Position numbers and translations under genes: made by a program. Positions 9,197-18,462 of a stretch of 64,000 bases of DNA are shown in pieces (position 1 is the stretch's first letter; every line of letters starts with the position of its first letter). The notes beneath the pieces were generated by a model. The model saw nothing but the letters and a program-made list of their open reading frames with translations, ran no database searches and was not told the origin of the DNA. The stretch lies in assembly GCF_020832045.1 (NCBI RefSeq), contig NZ_JAFIFK010000062.1:1-64000 (forward strand), in the 5' to 3' direction. Source of the DNA: Halomonas sp. GTDB taxonomy: Bacteria; Pseudomonadota; Gammaproteobacteria; Pseudomonadales; Halomonadaceae.

Positions 9197-9963
9197 TGGC
9201 CATGAACGACGAGGCGCTGCTGCGCTATAGCCGGCAGATCATGTTGGATGCGATAGACATCGAGGGCCAGGAGCGTCTGCTGGCGTCGCGCGTGCTGGTA
9301 GTAGGAGCGGGTGGGCTGGGTTCACCCGTGGCGCTTTACCTGGCTGCCGCGGGGGTCGGTCGCCTGATCCTGGCCGATGCCGACAAGGTGGAGCTCTCCA
9401 ACCTGCAGCGTCAGATCGCCCATGGCATGACCGACCTGGAGCGGAACAAGGCGCGCTCCGCCCGCGATTCGGCCGTGGCGCTCAACCCGGGCTGTGACGT
9501 CCGTGTGATCGAAGCCCATCTTGGCGGGGAGCAGCTCGATGCCGTGGTGAGCGAGGTCGATCTCGTGCTCGATTGCACCGACCGCTTCTCCAGTCGCTAC
9601 GCCGTCAACGCCGCCTGCTACCGAGCAGGGGTGCCACTGGTGTCGGGGGCGGCGATTCGCTTCTCGGGTCAGCTCGCCGTGTTCGACCCGCGCGATGCGA
9701 CGTCTCCCTGCTACGCCTGTCTCTACCCGCCTGGTGAGGGCGGTGACGAGGAGCTGCGCTGCGCCGAGAGTGGGGTCGTGGCCCCCCTGGTGGGGCTGAT
9801 CGGTTGCTTTCAGGCGCTTGAGGCGGTCAAGCTGCTGAGCGGAGCCGGCACGCCGCACCGAGGGCTCTCCACCTTCGACGGCATGAGTGGTCAATGGCGC
9901 CATTTCCAGGTGCCGCTGGATCCCGCCTGTGCCGTATGCTCTGGTCGTCGCTGCGACGAGTGA
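9196..9963 (+). CDS. moeB: MoeB/ThiF-family adenylyltransferase
   Basis: E1-like enzyme that adenylates the C-terminal glycine of a ubiquitin-fold sulfur carrier such as MoaD (molybdopterin synthesis) or ThiS. The 255-residue protein has the nucleotide-binding GAGGLGSP loop near residue 38, and the SNLQRQ segment. The zinc-binding cysteine pairs are C-x-x-C in CYAC and C-x-x-C in CAVC. MoeB is favoured over ThiF by length and by the prmC neighbourhood. It is translationally coupled to lrp. In Pseudomonas murI follows; here a polyamine island follows instead. Confidence 0.9.
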   Translation: MAMNDEALLRYSRQIMLDAIDIEGQERLLASRVLVVGAGGLGSPVALYLAAAGVGRLILADADKVELSNLQRQIAHGMTDLERNKARSARDSAVALNPGCDVRVIEAHLGGEQLDAVVSEVDLVLDCTDRFSSRYAVNAACYRAGVPLVSGAAIRFSGQLAVFDPRDATSPCYACLYPPGEGGDEELRCAESGVVAPLVGLIGCFQALEAVKLLSGAGTPHRGLSTFDGMSGQWRHFQVPLDPACAVCSGRRCDE

Positions 9964-10192
9964 TGGTTATTATTTGACAGCTGTGTATGCGGGTAAGCTG
10001 AGCCTTGCATTAGGCATCTTTTTTTGGTTGTACATAATTTAATGTTTTTGTGGGGGTTGATAGCTGATCCTGGTAGATCGCTTCTAAAGCCGGTTTGCCT
10101 CTCTCGTTATTGTATACTTGACATACCCCGTCGGTTTGATGCCAGACTAATCGAATCCAAGATGCCGGTTCATTGCTTCAGGACCTCGATGC
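9964..10192 (+). promoter_or_regulatory. AT-rich regulatory region of the polyamine operon
   Basis: The 229 bases between moeB and the first polyamine gene are much richer in A/T than their surroundings. They contain two exact TTGACA hexamers (9974-9979 and 10118-10123), a TATACT (10113-10118) and a CATAAT (10033-10038). None forms an ideal pair at 16-18 bases, so the promoter cannot be fixed. The base composition and position make this the likely control region for the 10.2-18.5 kb operon. Confidence 0.5.
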
Positions 10193-11488
10193 ATGGCCAA
10201 TGCCATACCGCGCTCAAGCCCCGCCTCCTACTACCGCGATTCGCTAGCGGTTTCCCTCGACCGGCCGTGTCTGCCCGCTAAAGGTCGGCAGCGTGTCGAT
10301 GTATGCGTAATCGGTGGCGGCATAACGGGTTGTTCTGCAGCCTTGCACCTTGCCGAGCGCGGCTATTCGGTGATGCTGCTCGAAGCTAATGAGCTGGGCT
10401 TCGGGGCTTCCGGACGCAGCGGTGGGCAGATCCTGCCCGGCCTCGGGACCGATATCGCGACCGTAGAAAAGGGGCTAGGTCGCGAGCGGGCTCGCGAGGT
10501 GTGGGAAATGAGCCGTGAGGCGGTAAGGCTGACGGCTGAACTCATCGAGCGACATGCGATTCCCTGCGACCTTGCCTGGGGCTACTTGCATGCCGCAGTG
10601 AAGTCTCGTCACGTTAGTGAACTGCGCCAGTTCCAGGAGCGCTTGTCGCGCGACTATGGCTACGAGGCGCTAACTTGGCTGGAGGGCGATGCGCTGCGTG
10701 AGCGTGTGGTGACCGATGCCTATCCCGGTGCACTCTTCGAAAGCGAGGGTGGGCACCTGCATCCGCTCAATTACACCCTTGGGCTGGCGCGCGCGGCGCA
10801 ACGAGCCGGGGTGACGCTTCACGAGCACAGCCCGGCGCTGTCGGTACGTTACGGCCAGCCGGCCACGGTAACGACCGAATACGGCGAGATCACGGCGGAT
10901 TACGTGGTGGTGGGGGCCAACGCTTATTTGGGCCGGCTGCTGCCGCAACTGGATGGCCGCATCATGCGGGCGGCCAACTACATCATTGCCACCGAGCCGC
11001 TGGGCGAGGAGCGAGCGGCTCAGGTATTGCCGCACAACGATGCGCTGTCGGATGCCAACTTCGTGCTCGACTACTACCGCCTTTCGGCCGACAAACGCCT
11101 GATCTACGGCGGCGAAGTCAGCTACGATGGGCGAGAGCCGCGTGGCCTGCAGCGGCGTATGGATGCCAAGATCGCACAGCTGTTTCCAGCTCTTACGGGT
11201 GTGCATATCGACTATCGCTGGGGCGGCGACGTGGCGATCACGCTCAACCGTGTCCCCGATTTCGGTCGTATCGGTGCCAACGTTTACTACGCCCAGGGCT
11301 ACTCGGGGCATGGCATGGCGCTGGCCGGACTCGCCGGTAAGCTGATCGGCGAAACCATTGCCGGCCAGAGCGAGCGCTTCGATGTATTCGCCGCCATGCC
11401 CCACCGACTCTTCCCCGGGGGAGGGCGTCTGCGCACGCCGCTACTGGTACTGGCCACGGCTTTCTACAAGCTGCGCGACCGACTATAA
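10193..11488 (+). CDS. FAD-dependent oxidoreductase, gamma-glutamylputrescine oxidase-like (PuuB paralogue)
   Basis: DAO-family flavoprotein of 431 residues with an N-terminal Rossmann loop VIGGGITG at about residue 40, the segment LGFGASGRSGGQ, and near the C-terminus YYAQGYSGHGMALAGLAGKL, which contacts FAD. By family it should oxidise the amine of a gamma-glutamylated polyamine to the aldehyde with release of ammonia and H2O2. It is a diverged paralogue of the more canonical PuuB at 17170-18462. It lies 38 bases before a glutamine-synthetase-like gene, so the two may handle one substrate in sequence. Substrate (putrescine, cadaverine or spermidine derivative) cannot be assigned from sequence. 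Confidence 0.85.
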   Translation: MANAIPRSSPASYYRDSLAVSLDRPCLPAKGRQRVDVCVIGGGITGCSAALHLAERGYSVMLLEANELGFGASGRSGGQILPGLGTDIATVEKGLGRERAREVWEMSREAVRLTAELIERHAIPCDLAWGYLHAAVKSRHVSELRQFQERLSRDYGYEALTWLEGDALRERVVTDAYPGALFESEGGHLHPLNYTLGLARAAQRAGVTLHEHSPALSVRYGQPATVTTEYGEITADYVVVGANAYLGRLLPQLDGRIMRAANYIIATEPLGEERAAQVLPHNDALSDANFVLDYYRLSADKRLIYGGEVSYDGREPRGLQRRMDAKIAQLFPALTGVHIDYRWGGDVAITLNRVPDFGRIGANVYYAQGYSGHGMALAGLAGKLIGETIAGQSERFDVFAAMPHRLFPGGGRLRTPLLVLATAFYKLRDRL

Positions 11489-11526
11489 CGAACGAAATGC
11501 CCGGGACGGGCCGCAACGAGGTTCCC

Positions 11527-12873
11527 ATGAAAGACCTGGAAAGCTGGCTGAAGGAGCGACGCATCACCGAGGTGGAGTGCCTGGTCAGCGACATCACCGG
11601 CATTGCCCGTGGCAAGATCACCCCTGTCTCGAAATTCATGGCAGAAAAGGGCATGCGGCTTCCGGAGAGTGTGCTGCTGCAGACCGTGACCGGCGACTAC
11701 GTCGAGGACGAGCTTTACTACTCGCTGCTCGACCCCGCCGATATCGACATGATCTGTCGGCCCGATATTTCCGCGGTCTACCCGGTGCCCTGGGCGCTGG
11801 AGCCCACCGCCCAGGTCATCCACGACTGCTATGACAAGATGGGCAACCCCATCGAGCTTTCCTCTCGCAACCAGCTGAAGCGCGTCCTGGCGCTCTATGC
11901 CGAACAGGGCTGGAAACCGGTGGTGGCGCCGGAGATGGAGTTCTATCTGACCAAGCGCTGCGAGGACCCCGATCTGCCGCTGCTGCCGCCCATCGGCCGC
12001 AGCGGTCGCCAGGAAACCGGCCGTCAGTCCTTCTCCATCGATGCAGCCAACGAGTTCGACCCGCTATTCGAGGACATGTACGACTGGTGCGAGGTTCAGG
12101 GGCTGGATATCGATACCCTCATTCATGAAGAGGGCACCGCCCAGATGGAGATCAACTTCCGTCACGGTGACCCCCTGATGCTGGCGGATCAGGTATTCCT
12201 GTTCAAGCGTACCCTGCGCGAGGCGGCGCTCAAGCACGACGTGGTGGCCACCTTCATGGCCAAGCCGATCACCAACGAGCCCGGTAGCGCCATGCACATT
12301 CACCAGAGTGTGCTGGATGCGACCACCGGCAAGAGCGTGTTCGCCAATGAGGATGGCTCCATGAGCCAGCTGTTTCTGCATCATATCGGCGGCATGCAGC
12401 GGTTCATTCCCGAGGCGCTGCCGCTGATGGCACCCAACGTCAACTCATTCCGCCGTTTCCTGCCTGACACCTCGGCGCCGGTCAACGTGGAGTGGGGTGT
12501 GGAGAACCGCACCTGCGGCCTGCGCGTTCCCGACTCGTCGCCACAGAACCGACGCATCGAGAACCGCCTGCCCGGCGCCGACGCCAATGCTTACCTGGCC
12601 ATCGCCGCCAGTCTGCTCTGCGGCTACCTGGGTATGATGCAGCAGCTCAACCCCTCGGCCCCGGTACAGGGGCGTGCCTTCGAACGGCGTAACCTGCGCT
12701 TGCCGTTCACCCTGGAGCAGGCGCTGGAGCGAATGGAGAACTGCAGCGAGCTCGAGCGCTATATGGGTCACCGCTTCGTGACTGGCTACGTGGCGGTCAA
12801 GCGGGTGGAAAACGAGAATTTCAAGAAGGTGATCAGTTCGTGGGAGAGGGAGTTCCTGCTGCTGAGCGTCTAG
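11527..12873 (+). CDS. Glutamine synthetase-family gamma-glutamylpolyamine synthetase (PauA/SpuI-like)
   Basis: Ligase with the glutamine synthetase fold. The N-terminus (LKERRITEVECLVSDITGIARGK) is typical of the Pseudomonas Spu/Pau enzymes that join glutamate to polyamines. Catalytic-domain motifs are APEMEFYL, GSAMHIHQSV and ENRTCGLRVP, then GADANAYLAIAASLLCG. The ATG at 11527 is preferred because GAGG lies 6 bases upstream; a further in-frame ATG at 11497 adds 10 residues. The 448-residue product is distinct from the PuuA-like protein encoded at 19339-20715. It lies in one direction with the transporter genes, so uptake and first activation are co-transcribed. Confidence 0.88.
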   Translation: MKDLESWLKERRITEVECLVSDITGIARGKITPVSKFMAEKGMRLPESVLLQTVTGDYVEDELYYSLLDPADIDMICRPDISAVYPVPWALEPTAQVIHDCYDKMGNPIELSSRNQLKRVLALYAEQGWKPVVAPEMEFYLTKRCEDPDLPLLPPIGRSGRQETGRQSFSIDAANEFDPLFEDMYDWCEVQGLDIDTLIHEEGTAQMEINFRHGDPLMLADQVFLFKRTLREAALKHDVVATFMAKPITNEPGSAMHIHQSVLDATTGKSVFANEDGSMSQLFLHHIGGMQRFIPEALPLMAPNVNSFRRFLPDTSAPVNVEWGVENRTCGLRVPDSSPQNRRIENRLPGADANAYLAIAASLLCGYLGMMQQLNPSAPVQGRAFERRNLRLPFTLEQALERMENCSELERYMGHRFVTGYVAVKRVENENFKKVISSWEREFLLLSV

Positions 12874-12933
12874 TGCCCCGGGTCCGGAGCTAAGCGGGCT
12901 CATCGAAAAACAATGCAAACGAGAGGTGCCATC

Positions 12934-14034
12934 ATGTCCTGTCTACGCAAGCTTTCCCTGGCCGTTGCGCTGGGCTCCCTGGCCATGGCCGCCGCAGCCC
13001 AGGCCAACGAGGTGCGGGTATACAATTGGTCGGATTACATCGCCCCGGACACCTTGGAAAAGTTCACCGAGGCCACTGGTATCCGGGTGATCTATGACGT
13101 CTACGACAGCAATGAGGTGCTCGACGCTGCCATGCTTTCCGGGCGCTCCGGTTACGACGTGGTGATGCCCTCCAATCACTACTTGACGCGGCAGGTGAGT
13201 GCCGGGGTCTACATGGAGCTGGATCACGACAAGATCCCCAATATGGAGAACCTCAACCCCGAGCTGATGGACGATCTCGAATCGATCGATCCCGGTAGCC
13301 GCCACTCCATTCCCTACATGTGGGGCACCAACGGTATCGGCTACAACGTCGAGCGGGTAACGGAGATCCTCGGCGACGACGCCCCTCTCGACTCCTGGGC
13401 GCTGATCTTCGACCCCGACATCACCGCGGCACTGCGTCAGGGCGGCTGCGGTATCTCCATGCTCGATTCCGGCGACGAGATGCTGTCGCCGGCCATGGCC
13501 TACCTGGGCCTTTCGCCTCTCTCCGAGGAAAGCGCCGATCTCGAGGCGGCCGGCGATCTGATCGCCGCGGTGCGCGACAACATCACCTACTTCCACTCTT
13601 CGCGCTATATCTCGGATCTCGCCAACGGCGACATCTGCGTGGCGGCGGGTTATTCCGGCGACATCTTCCAGGCCGCCGACCGGGCCGAGGAGGCTGGGCG
13701 CGACTTCTCCATCGACTACATCATTCCCAAGGAGGGCGCGGCGCTGTGGTTCGACATGATGGCGATTCCTGCCGATGCGCCCAACCCCGATAACGCCCAC
13801 GCCTTCATCAATTTCATTCTCGAGCCCGAGATTGCCGCGGCGATTACCGAGTACGTGGTCTATGCCAACCCCAACATCGCGGCCAACGAATACCTCGATC
13901 CCGATATTCTCAACGACCGATCCGTTTATCCCGATCAGGAGGTGATGGACAACCTCTACGTCGCAGAGGAGAAGCCGCTGGCCGTGCAGCGCGTGCGCAC
14001 TCGGGTCTGGAACCGTGTGAAGTCCGGTATCTGA
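12934..14034 (+). CDS. potF: Polyamine ABC transporter periplasmic binding protein, PotF/SpuD family
   Basis: Captures putrescine-like polyamines in the periplasm and delivers them to the PotGHI permease. The start at 12934 has GAGAGG 7 bases upstream. Residues 1-24 are a signal peptide ending AQA, giving a mature protein that starts NEVRVYNWSDYI. The pocket segments of PotF are recognisable (YNWSDYI, TNGIGYN, LANGDICVA, WFDMMAIPADA), including the Asp at 243 that matches PotF Asp247. The aromatic residue equivalent to PotF Trp244 is Tyr240 here, which may change specificity. The C-terminal VRTRVWNRVKSG is typical. Confidence 0.92.
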   Translation: MSCLRKLSLAVALGSLAMAAAAQANEVRVYNWSDYIAPDTLEKFTEATGIRVIYDVYDSNEVLDAAMLSGRSGYDVVMPSNHYLTRQVSAGVYMELDHDKIPNMENLNPELMDDLESIDPGSRHSIPYMWGTNGIGYNVERVTEILGDDAPLDSWALIFDPDITAALRQGGCGISMLDSGDEMLSPAMAYLGLSPLSEESADLEAAGDLIAAVRDNITYFHSSRYISDLANGDICVAAGYSGDIFQAADRAEEAGRDFSIDYIIPKEGAALWFDMMAIPADAPNPDNAHAFINFILEPEIAAAITEYVVYANPNIAANEYLDPDILNDRSVYPDQEVMDNLYVAEEKPLAVQRVRTRVWNRVKSGI

Positions 14035-14150
14035 CCCATCCCCACCGGCCCACTCGGGGCGACAGAGAGTGCTGCAAACGGCTGCGTCCACCCGTGGGGC
14101 GCGGGCGTTTGCAACTGACTCTTGGACTTGTGAGCACAGGAGACGCTGCC

Positions 14151-15338
14151 ATGCCTCAGACTCGGACCCAAGCCTCGGAGCCGCCGCGACGAACGCTTGA
14201 ACAAGCGCCGCAGAGTGCCAGCGTGCCGGGCAAGCCGCGCCCGGCCCACGCAGACGGGTTGATGGAGATTCGCCGGGTCAGCAAGCGCTTCGACGGCGCG
14301 CTGGCGGTGGATGACGTCAGCCTTACGATTCGTCGCGGCGAGATCTTCGCGCTGCTGGGGGGCTCCGGCTCGGGAAAGTCGACGCTGCTGCGTATGCTCG
14401 CCGGCTTCGAGAAACCCAGTGAGGGGCAGATCGTCCTCGACGGCCAAGACATCACCGCCATGCCGCCCTACGATCGACCGATCAACATGATGTTCCAGTC
14501 CTATGCGCTGTTTCCCCATATGACGGTGGCGCAGAACATCGCCTTCGGGCTCAAACAGGACAAGCTGCCGCGTCGGGAGATCGAAGAGCGCGTGGCGGAG
14601 ATGCTCAAACTGGTGCACATGGAGGCCTTTGCCCGGCGCAAGCCGCATCATCTATCCGGCGGCCAGCGCCAGCGGGTAGCCCTGGCTCGCTCGCTGGCCA
14701 AGCGCCCCAAGCTGTTGCTTCTCGACGAGCCGATGGGGGCGCTGGACAAGAAGCTGCGCACCGAAATGCAGCTCGAAGTGGTGCAGATTCTCGAACGGGT
14801 GGGGGTGACGTGCATCATGGTCACCCACGACCAGGAAGAGGCCATGACCATGGCCGACAGGGTGGCCATCATGGCCGATGGCTGGATCGCTCAGGTAGGC
14901 ACCCCCATGGACGTCTACGAGAGCCCCGCCAGCCGCATGGTGGCCGAGTTCGTCGGTACCGTGAACCTGTTCGAGGGCGATATCGTGGTTGACGAGGCGG
15001 ACCACTGCGTCGTGGAAAGCCCCGCCCTGGGTCGTGCGATTCGCATAGGGCATGGTGTCAGCACCCAGGCCGACGAACGGCGGGTATGGGTTGCAGTGCG
15101 TCCGGAAAAGACCTGGCTCTCGCGTGAGCGCCCCCCGGGAGAGTTCAATTGGGCGGCCGGCATTGTCGAGGACATCGCCTATCTCGGCGGCCTGTCGGTC
15201 TATTTCGTGCGCATCGAGAGCGGTCATCTGATCAAGGCCAGCATCGCCAATACCGAGCGTCGCGGTGACCGGCCACGCTGGGACGAGCCGGTATTCGTCC
15301 ACTGGGACGAGCACAGCGCCATCATCCTGCACGACTGA
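14151..15338 (+). CDS. potG: Polyamine ABC transporter ATP-binding protein PotG
   Basis: ATPase of the PotFGHI-type importer. From the ATG at 14151 (GGAGA 5 bases upstream) it is 395 residues with a variable N-terminal extension of about 40. Walker A GGSGSGKST is at 70-78; the LSGGQRQR signature, Walker B LLLLDEP and the switch His in VTHDQEE follow. A TOBE-type regulatory domain forms the C-terminal third. It precedes two permease genes and follows potF after a 116-base gap. Confidence 0.94.
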   Translation: MPQTRTQASEPPRRTLEQAPQSASVPGKPRPAHADGLMEIRRVSKRFDGALAVDDVSLTIRRGEIFALLGGSGSGKSTLLRMLAGFEKPSEGQIVLDGQDITAMPPYDRPINMMFQSYALFPHMTVAQNIAFGLKQDKLPRREIEERVAEMLKLVHMEAFARRKPHHLSGGQRQRVALARSLAKRPKLLLLDEPMGALDKKLRTEMQLEVVQILERVGVTCIMVTHDQEEAMTMADRVAIMADGWIAQVGTPMDVYESPASRMVAEFVGTVNLFEGDIVVDEADHCVVESPALGRAIRIGHGVSTQADERRVWVAVRPEKTWLSRERPPGEFNWAAGIVEDIAYLGGLSVYFVRIESGHLIKASIANTERRGDRPRWDEPVFVHWDEHSAIILHD

Positions 15339-15397
15339 ACGTGCCTGTCATCCGAAAGAGTGCGGGACGGCCCGACCGGGCCATGGGGGAGATTCTC

Positions 15398-16306
15398 GTG
15401 TCCAAAATCACCGTTCGCCTGCGGCGCATGCTGAAGCCGGGCCGCGGCTGGGTCATCGCCGTGCCGCTGCTGTGGCTGGCGCTGTTCTTCCTGCTGCCAT
15501 TCGGCATCGTGCTAAAGATAAGCCTGTCCGAGGCGGCCATCTCGATACCGCCCTACGGCCCTATCTTCGATTACGCCAACCAGACGCTGAACGTGGCCGT
15601 TACCTTCGGCAATTACCTGTTCCTGGCCACCGACATGCTCTATGTATCGGCCTACTGGGGATCGGTGAAGATAGCGCTGATTGCCACCGTGCTGTGCCTG
15701 GCGCTGGGCTACCCCATGGCCTACGCCATGGCCCGGGCCCCGGCGCACTGGCAGCTGGTGCTGCTGCTGCTGGTGATGCTGCCGTCCTGGACCTCGTTCC
15801 TGATTCGCGTCTATGCCTGGATGGGAATCCTCAGCAACAACGGACTGGTCAACAATCTGCTGATCTGGTCAGGGCTCATCGACTCACCTATCCGGCTGCT
15901 CAATACCAACTTCGCCGTGATTCTGGGTATCGTCTACGCCTATCTGCCGTTCATGATCCTGCCGCTATACGCCAACCTGACCCGACTCGATACTTCGTTG
16001 CTAGAGGCCGCTTCGGACCTGGGCTCGCGCAAGTTCAACACCTTCCTCAAAGTCACCCTGCCACTTTCCAAGGGCGGCATCATTGCCGGCTCGATGCTGG
16101 TGTTCATTCCGGCGGTGGGGGAGTACGTGATTCCCGAGCTGTTGGGCGGACCCAATACGGTGATGATCGGCAAGGTGCTGTGGGAGGAATTCTTCCATAA
16201 CCGCGACTGGCCGGTGGCCTCGGCGCTGGCGATGGTGATGCTGGCCATCCTGATCGTGCCGATCGCCCTTTTCCACCGCTATCAATCTCGCGAGCTGGAG
16301 GAGTGA
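15398..16306 (+). CDS. potH: Polyamine ABC transporter permease PotH
   Basis: Integral membrane subunit of the importer, closely matching E. coli PotH, with an LLPSWTSFLIRVYAWMGIL segment, the coupling-helix EAA motif (LEAASDLGSRKFNTF) and a GGIIAGSMLVFIPAVGEYV segment. The GTG at 15398 is chosen because GGGGGAGA lies 6 bases before it; the in-frame ATG at 15383 has no ribosome-binding site. The resulting 302-residue protein has about six transmembrane helices. Its end overlaps the ribosome-binding region of potI. Confidence 0.92.
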   Translation: MSKITVRLRRMLKPGRGWVIAVPLLWLALFFLLPFGIVLKISLSEAAISIPPYGPIFDYANQTLNVAVTFGNYLFLATDMLYVSAYWGSVKIALIATVLCLALGYPMAYAMARAPAHWQLVLLLLVMLPSWTSFLIRVYAWMGILSNNGLVNNLLIWSGLIDSPIRLLNTNFAVILGIVYAYLPFMILPLYANLTRLDTSLLEAASDLGSRKFNTFLKVTLPLSKGGIIAGSMLVFIPAVGEYVIPELLGGPNTVMIGKVLWEEFFHNRDWPVASALAMVMLAILIVPIALFHRYQSRELEE

Positions 16307-16308
16307 CC

Positions 16309-17145
16309 ATGCGCAAACCGTCCTTCACCACAGTGATGCTGATCGCCGGCCTGATCTTTCTCTACCTGCCGATGATCATCCTGGTGATCTATTCGTTCAA
16401 TGCCTCGCGCCTGGTGACCGTGTGGGCGGGCTTCTCGACCCGCTGGTACGTAGAACTTTTCCGTGATCAGCAGATTCTCGCTGCAGTGTGGACCAGCCTG
16501 CGTATCGCCTTCTTCTCCGCCTCCATGGCGGTGTGTCTGGGTACGCTGGCGGCCTTCGTGATGGTGCGCTTCACTCGCTTTCGTGGCAAGACGGCACTCT
16601 CGAGCATGGTCACCGCGCCGCTGGTGATGCCCGAGGTGATCACCGGCCTGTCGCTGCTGCTGCTGTTCGTGCACATGGCGCAGACCATCGGCTGGCCGAT
16701 GGATCGCGGCATGGTCACCATCTGGATCGCCCATACCACTTTCTGCAGCGCTTACGTGGCGGTGGTAGTGGCTTCGCGCCTGCGAGAGGTGGACCTCTCC
16801 ATCGAGGAAGCCGCCATGGACCTCGGTGCCCGGCCGGTGCGCACCTTCTTTCAGATCACCCTGCCGGTCATCGCCCCGGCGCTGGCAGCGGGATGGCTCT
16901 TGGCCTTCACGCTGTCGCTTGACGACTTGGTCATAGCAAGCTTCGTTTCGGGGCCGGGTGCTACCACGCTGCCCATGGTGGTGTTCTCCTCGGTACGCAT
17001 GGGCGTCTCGCCCAAGATCAACGCATTGGCCACGCTGATCATCTTGGCGGTGTCGCTTGCCACGTTCATTGCCTGGTATTTGATGCGGCGAAGCGAAGCA
17101 AGAAGACGGCAGGCGATGTTGCAGGACATGACAGCGGGTAGGTAA
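16309..17145 (+). CDS. potI: Polyamine ABC transporter permease PotI
   Basis: Second permease subunit, 278 residues, matching E. coli PotI in length and sequence. Recognisable segments are YSFNASRLVTVWAGFSTRWY, LVMPEVITGLSLLLLF, the EAA loop EEAAMDLGARPV and SLDDLVIASFVSGPGATTLP. The ATG at 16309 follows GGAGGAG by 5 bases and lies 2 bases after the potH stop. The in-frame GTG inside the potH stop codon is less likely as a start. Confidence 0.94.
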   Translation: MRKPSFTTVMLIAGLIFLYLPMIILVIYSFNASRLVTVWAGFSTRWYVELFRDQQILAAVWTSLRIAFFSASMAVCLGTLAAFVMVRFTRFRGKTALSSMVTAPLVMPEVITGLSLLLLFVHMAQTIGWPMDRGMVTIWIAHTTFCSAYVAVVVASRLREVDLSIEEAAMDLGARPVRTFFQITLPVIAPALAAGWLLAFTLSLDDLVIASFVSGPGATTLPMVVFSSVRMGVSPKINALATLIILAVSLATFIAWYLMRRSEARRRQAMLQDMTAGR

Positions 17146-17169
17146 CGGGTTTCAGGAAATGAGGTAGCT

Positions 17170-18462
17170 ATGTCGACCAGTGACAACAACGAGCATGTTG
17201 CATCTTATTATGCCGCCACGGCCAACCCATCGCCCGGGCGTGCCGCACTGGAAGCCGATATCGAATGCGATGTGTGTGTAGTCGGAGCGGGCTTCACCGG
17301 CATCTCCACGGCGCTGCATCTCGCCGAGCGGGGCTTTGGGGTGGTGGTGCTGGAAGCCGCCAGGGTCGGTTTCGGCGCGTCGGGGCGCAACGGCGGCCAG
17401 ATCGTCAACAGCTACAGCCGCGACATGGACGTGATCGAGGCAAGATATGGCGTCGATAGCGCCCGTGCGCTGGGCGATATGGCCTTCGAGGGCAATCGCA
17501 TCATTCGTAGCCGGATCGAGGCATATGCCATCGAATGCGATCTCAAGAATGGCAACCTGTTTGCCGCCTGCAACCGCAAGCAGCTCGTGGGGCTGCGTGA
17601 GCACAAGTCGCTGTGGGAGCGCTACGGTAACCACGAGTTGGAGCTGCTGGAGGGGAAAGCCTATCAGCGCGAGGTAGGTAGCGACCGCTATGTGGGCGCC
17701 TTGGTGGACCACTCCGGCGGTCACCTGCATCCTCTCAATCTGGTGCTTGGCCAAGCGGCTGCCTGCGAATCGCTGGGGGGGACCATCCATGAAGACACGC
17801 CCGTGCTCGAGGTGCGCCACGGCGAGACGGTGACCCTGACCACTCCACGCGGTAGCGTGCGAGCTCGGCGTGTGGTGATGGCTGGCAACGCCTACCTGCA
17901 AGGGGTGCTGCCGGAGCTTGAGAGCAAGTCGATGCCCTGCGGCACCCAGATCATCACGACGGAGCCCTTGCCGGTAGCGCTGCGTCGCGAACTGATACCC
18001 AACGACATGGCGGTAGAGGATTGCAACTACCTGCTCGACTATTACCGCTTCACTGCCGACGGTCGCCTGCTCTACGGCGGCGGCGTCAACTACGGTGGTC
18101 AGGACCCGGCGGACATCGCGGCGGTTATTCGACCCAAGATGCTCAAGACCTTTCCCGAGCTTGCCGAGGTGGGTATCGACTACGCGTGGAGCGGTAATTT
18201 CCTGATGACGCTCAACAGGCTGCCCCAGTTCGGCAGGTTGAATGACAACATCTATTACGCTCAGGGTTACTCGGGCCACGGAGTAACCTGCTCTCATCTC
18301 GCCGGCAAGCTGATCGCCGAGGTGATCCGCGGGGAGGTCGAACGCTTCGATGCGTTTGCCGGCTTGCCGCACCTGCCGTTTCCCGGCGGCAGATTGTTGC
18401 GCGTACCGCTTTCGGCGCTGGGCGCCTGGTATTACGCCACGCGGGATCGTCTCGGGTGGTGA
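17170..18462 (+). CDS. puuB: Gamma-glutamylputrescine oxidoreductase
   Basis: Oxidises gamma-glutamylputrescine to gamma-glutamyl-gamma-aminobutyraldehyde. The 430-residue protein matches E. coli PuuB along its length: HVASYYAATAN at the N-terminus, the FAD loop CVVGAGFTGIS, GFGASGRNGGQIVNSYSRD, DHSGGHLHPLN, EDCNYLLDYYR and YAQGYSGHGVTCSHLAGKL. It follows potI after 24 bases, so it ends the operon that begins with its paralogue. A hairpin begins at the base after its stop codon. Confidence 0.94.
   Translation: MSTSDNNEHVASYYAATANPSPGRAALEADIECDVCVVGAGFTGISTALHLAERGFGVVVLEAARVGFGASGRNGGQIVNSYSRDMDVIEARYGVDSARALGDMAFEGNRIIRSRIEAYAIECDLKNGNLFAACNRKQLVGLREHKSLWERYGNHELELLEGKAYQREVGSDRYVGALVDHSGGHLHPLNLVLGQAAACESLGGTIHEDTPVLEVRHGETVTLTTPRGSVRARRVVMAGNAYLQGVLPELESKSMPCGTQIITTEPLPVALRRELIPNDMAVEDCNYLLDYYRFTADGRLLYGGGVNYGGQDPADIAAVIRPKMLKTFPELAEVGIDYAWSGNFLMTLNRLPQFGRLNDNIYYAQGYSGHGVTCSHLAGKLIAEVIRGEVERFDAFAGLPHLPFPGGRLLRVPLSALGAWYYATRDRLGW

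Noticed and set aside
9964..10192. murI after moeB as in Pseudomonas
   Set aside because: No glutamate racemase motifs were found; the next gene is an FAD oxidase of the polyamine island.
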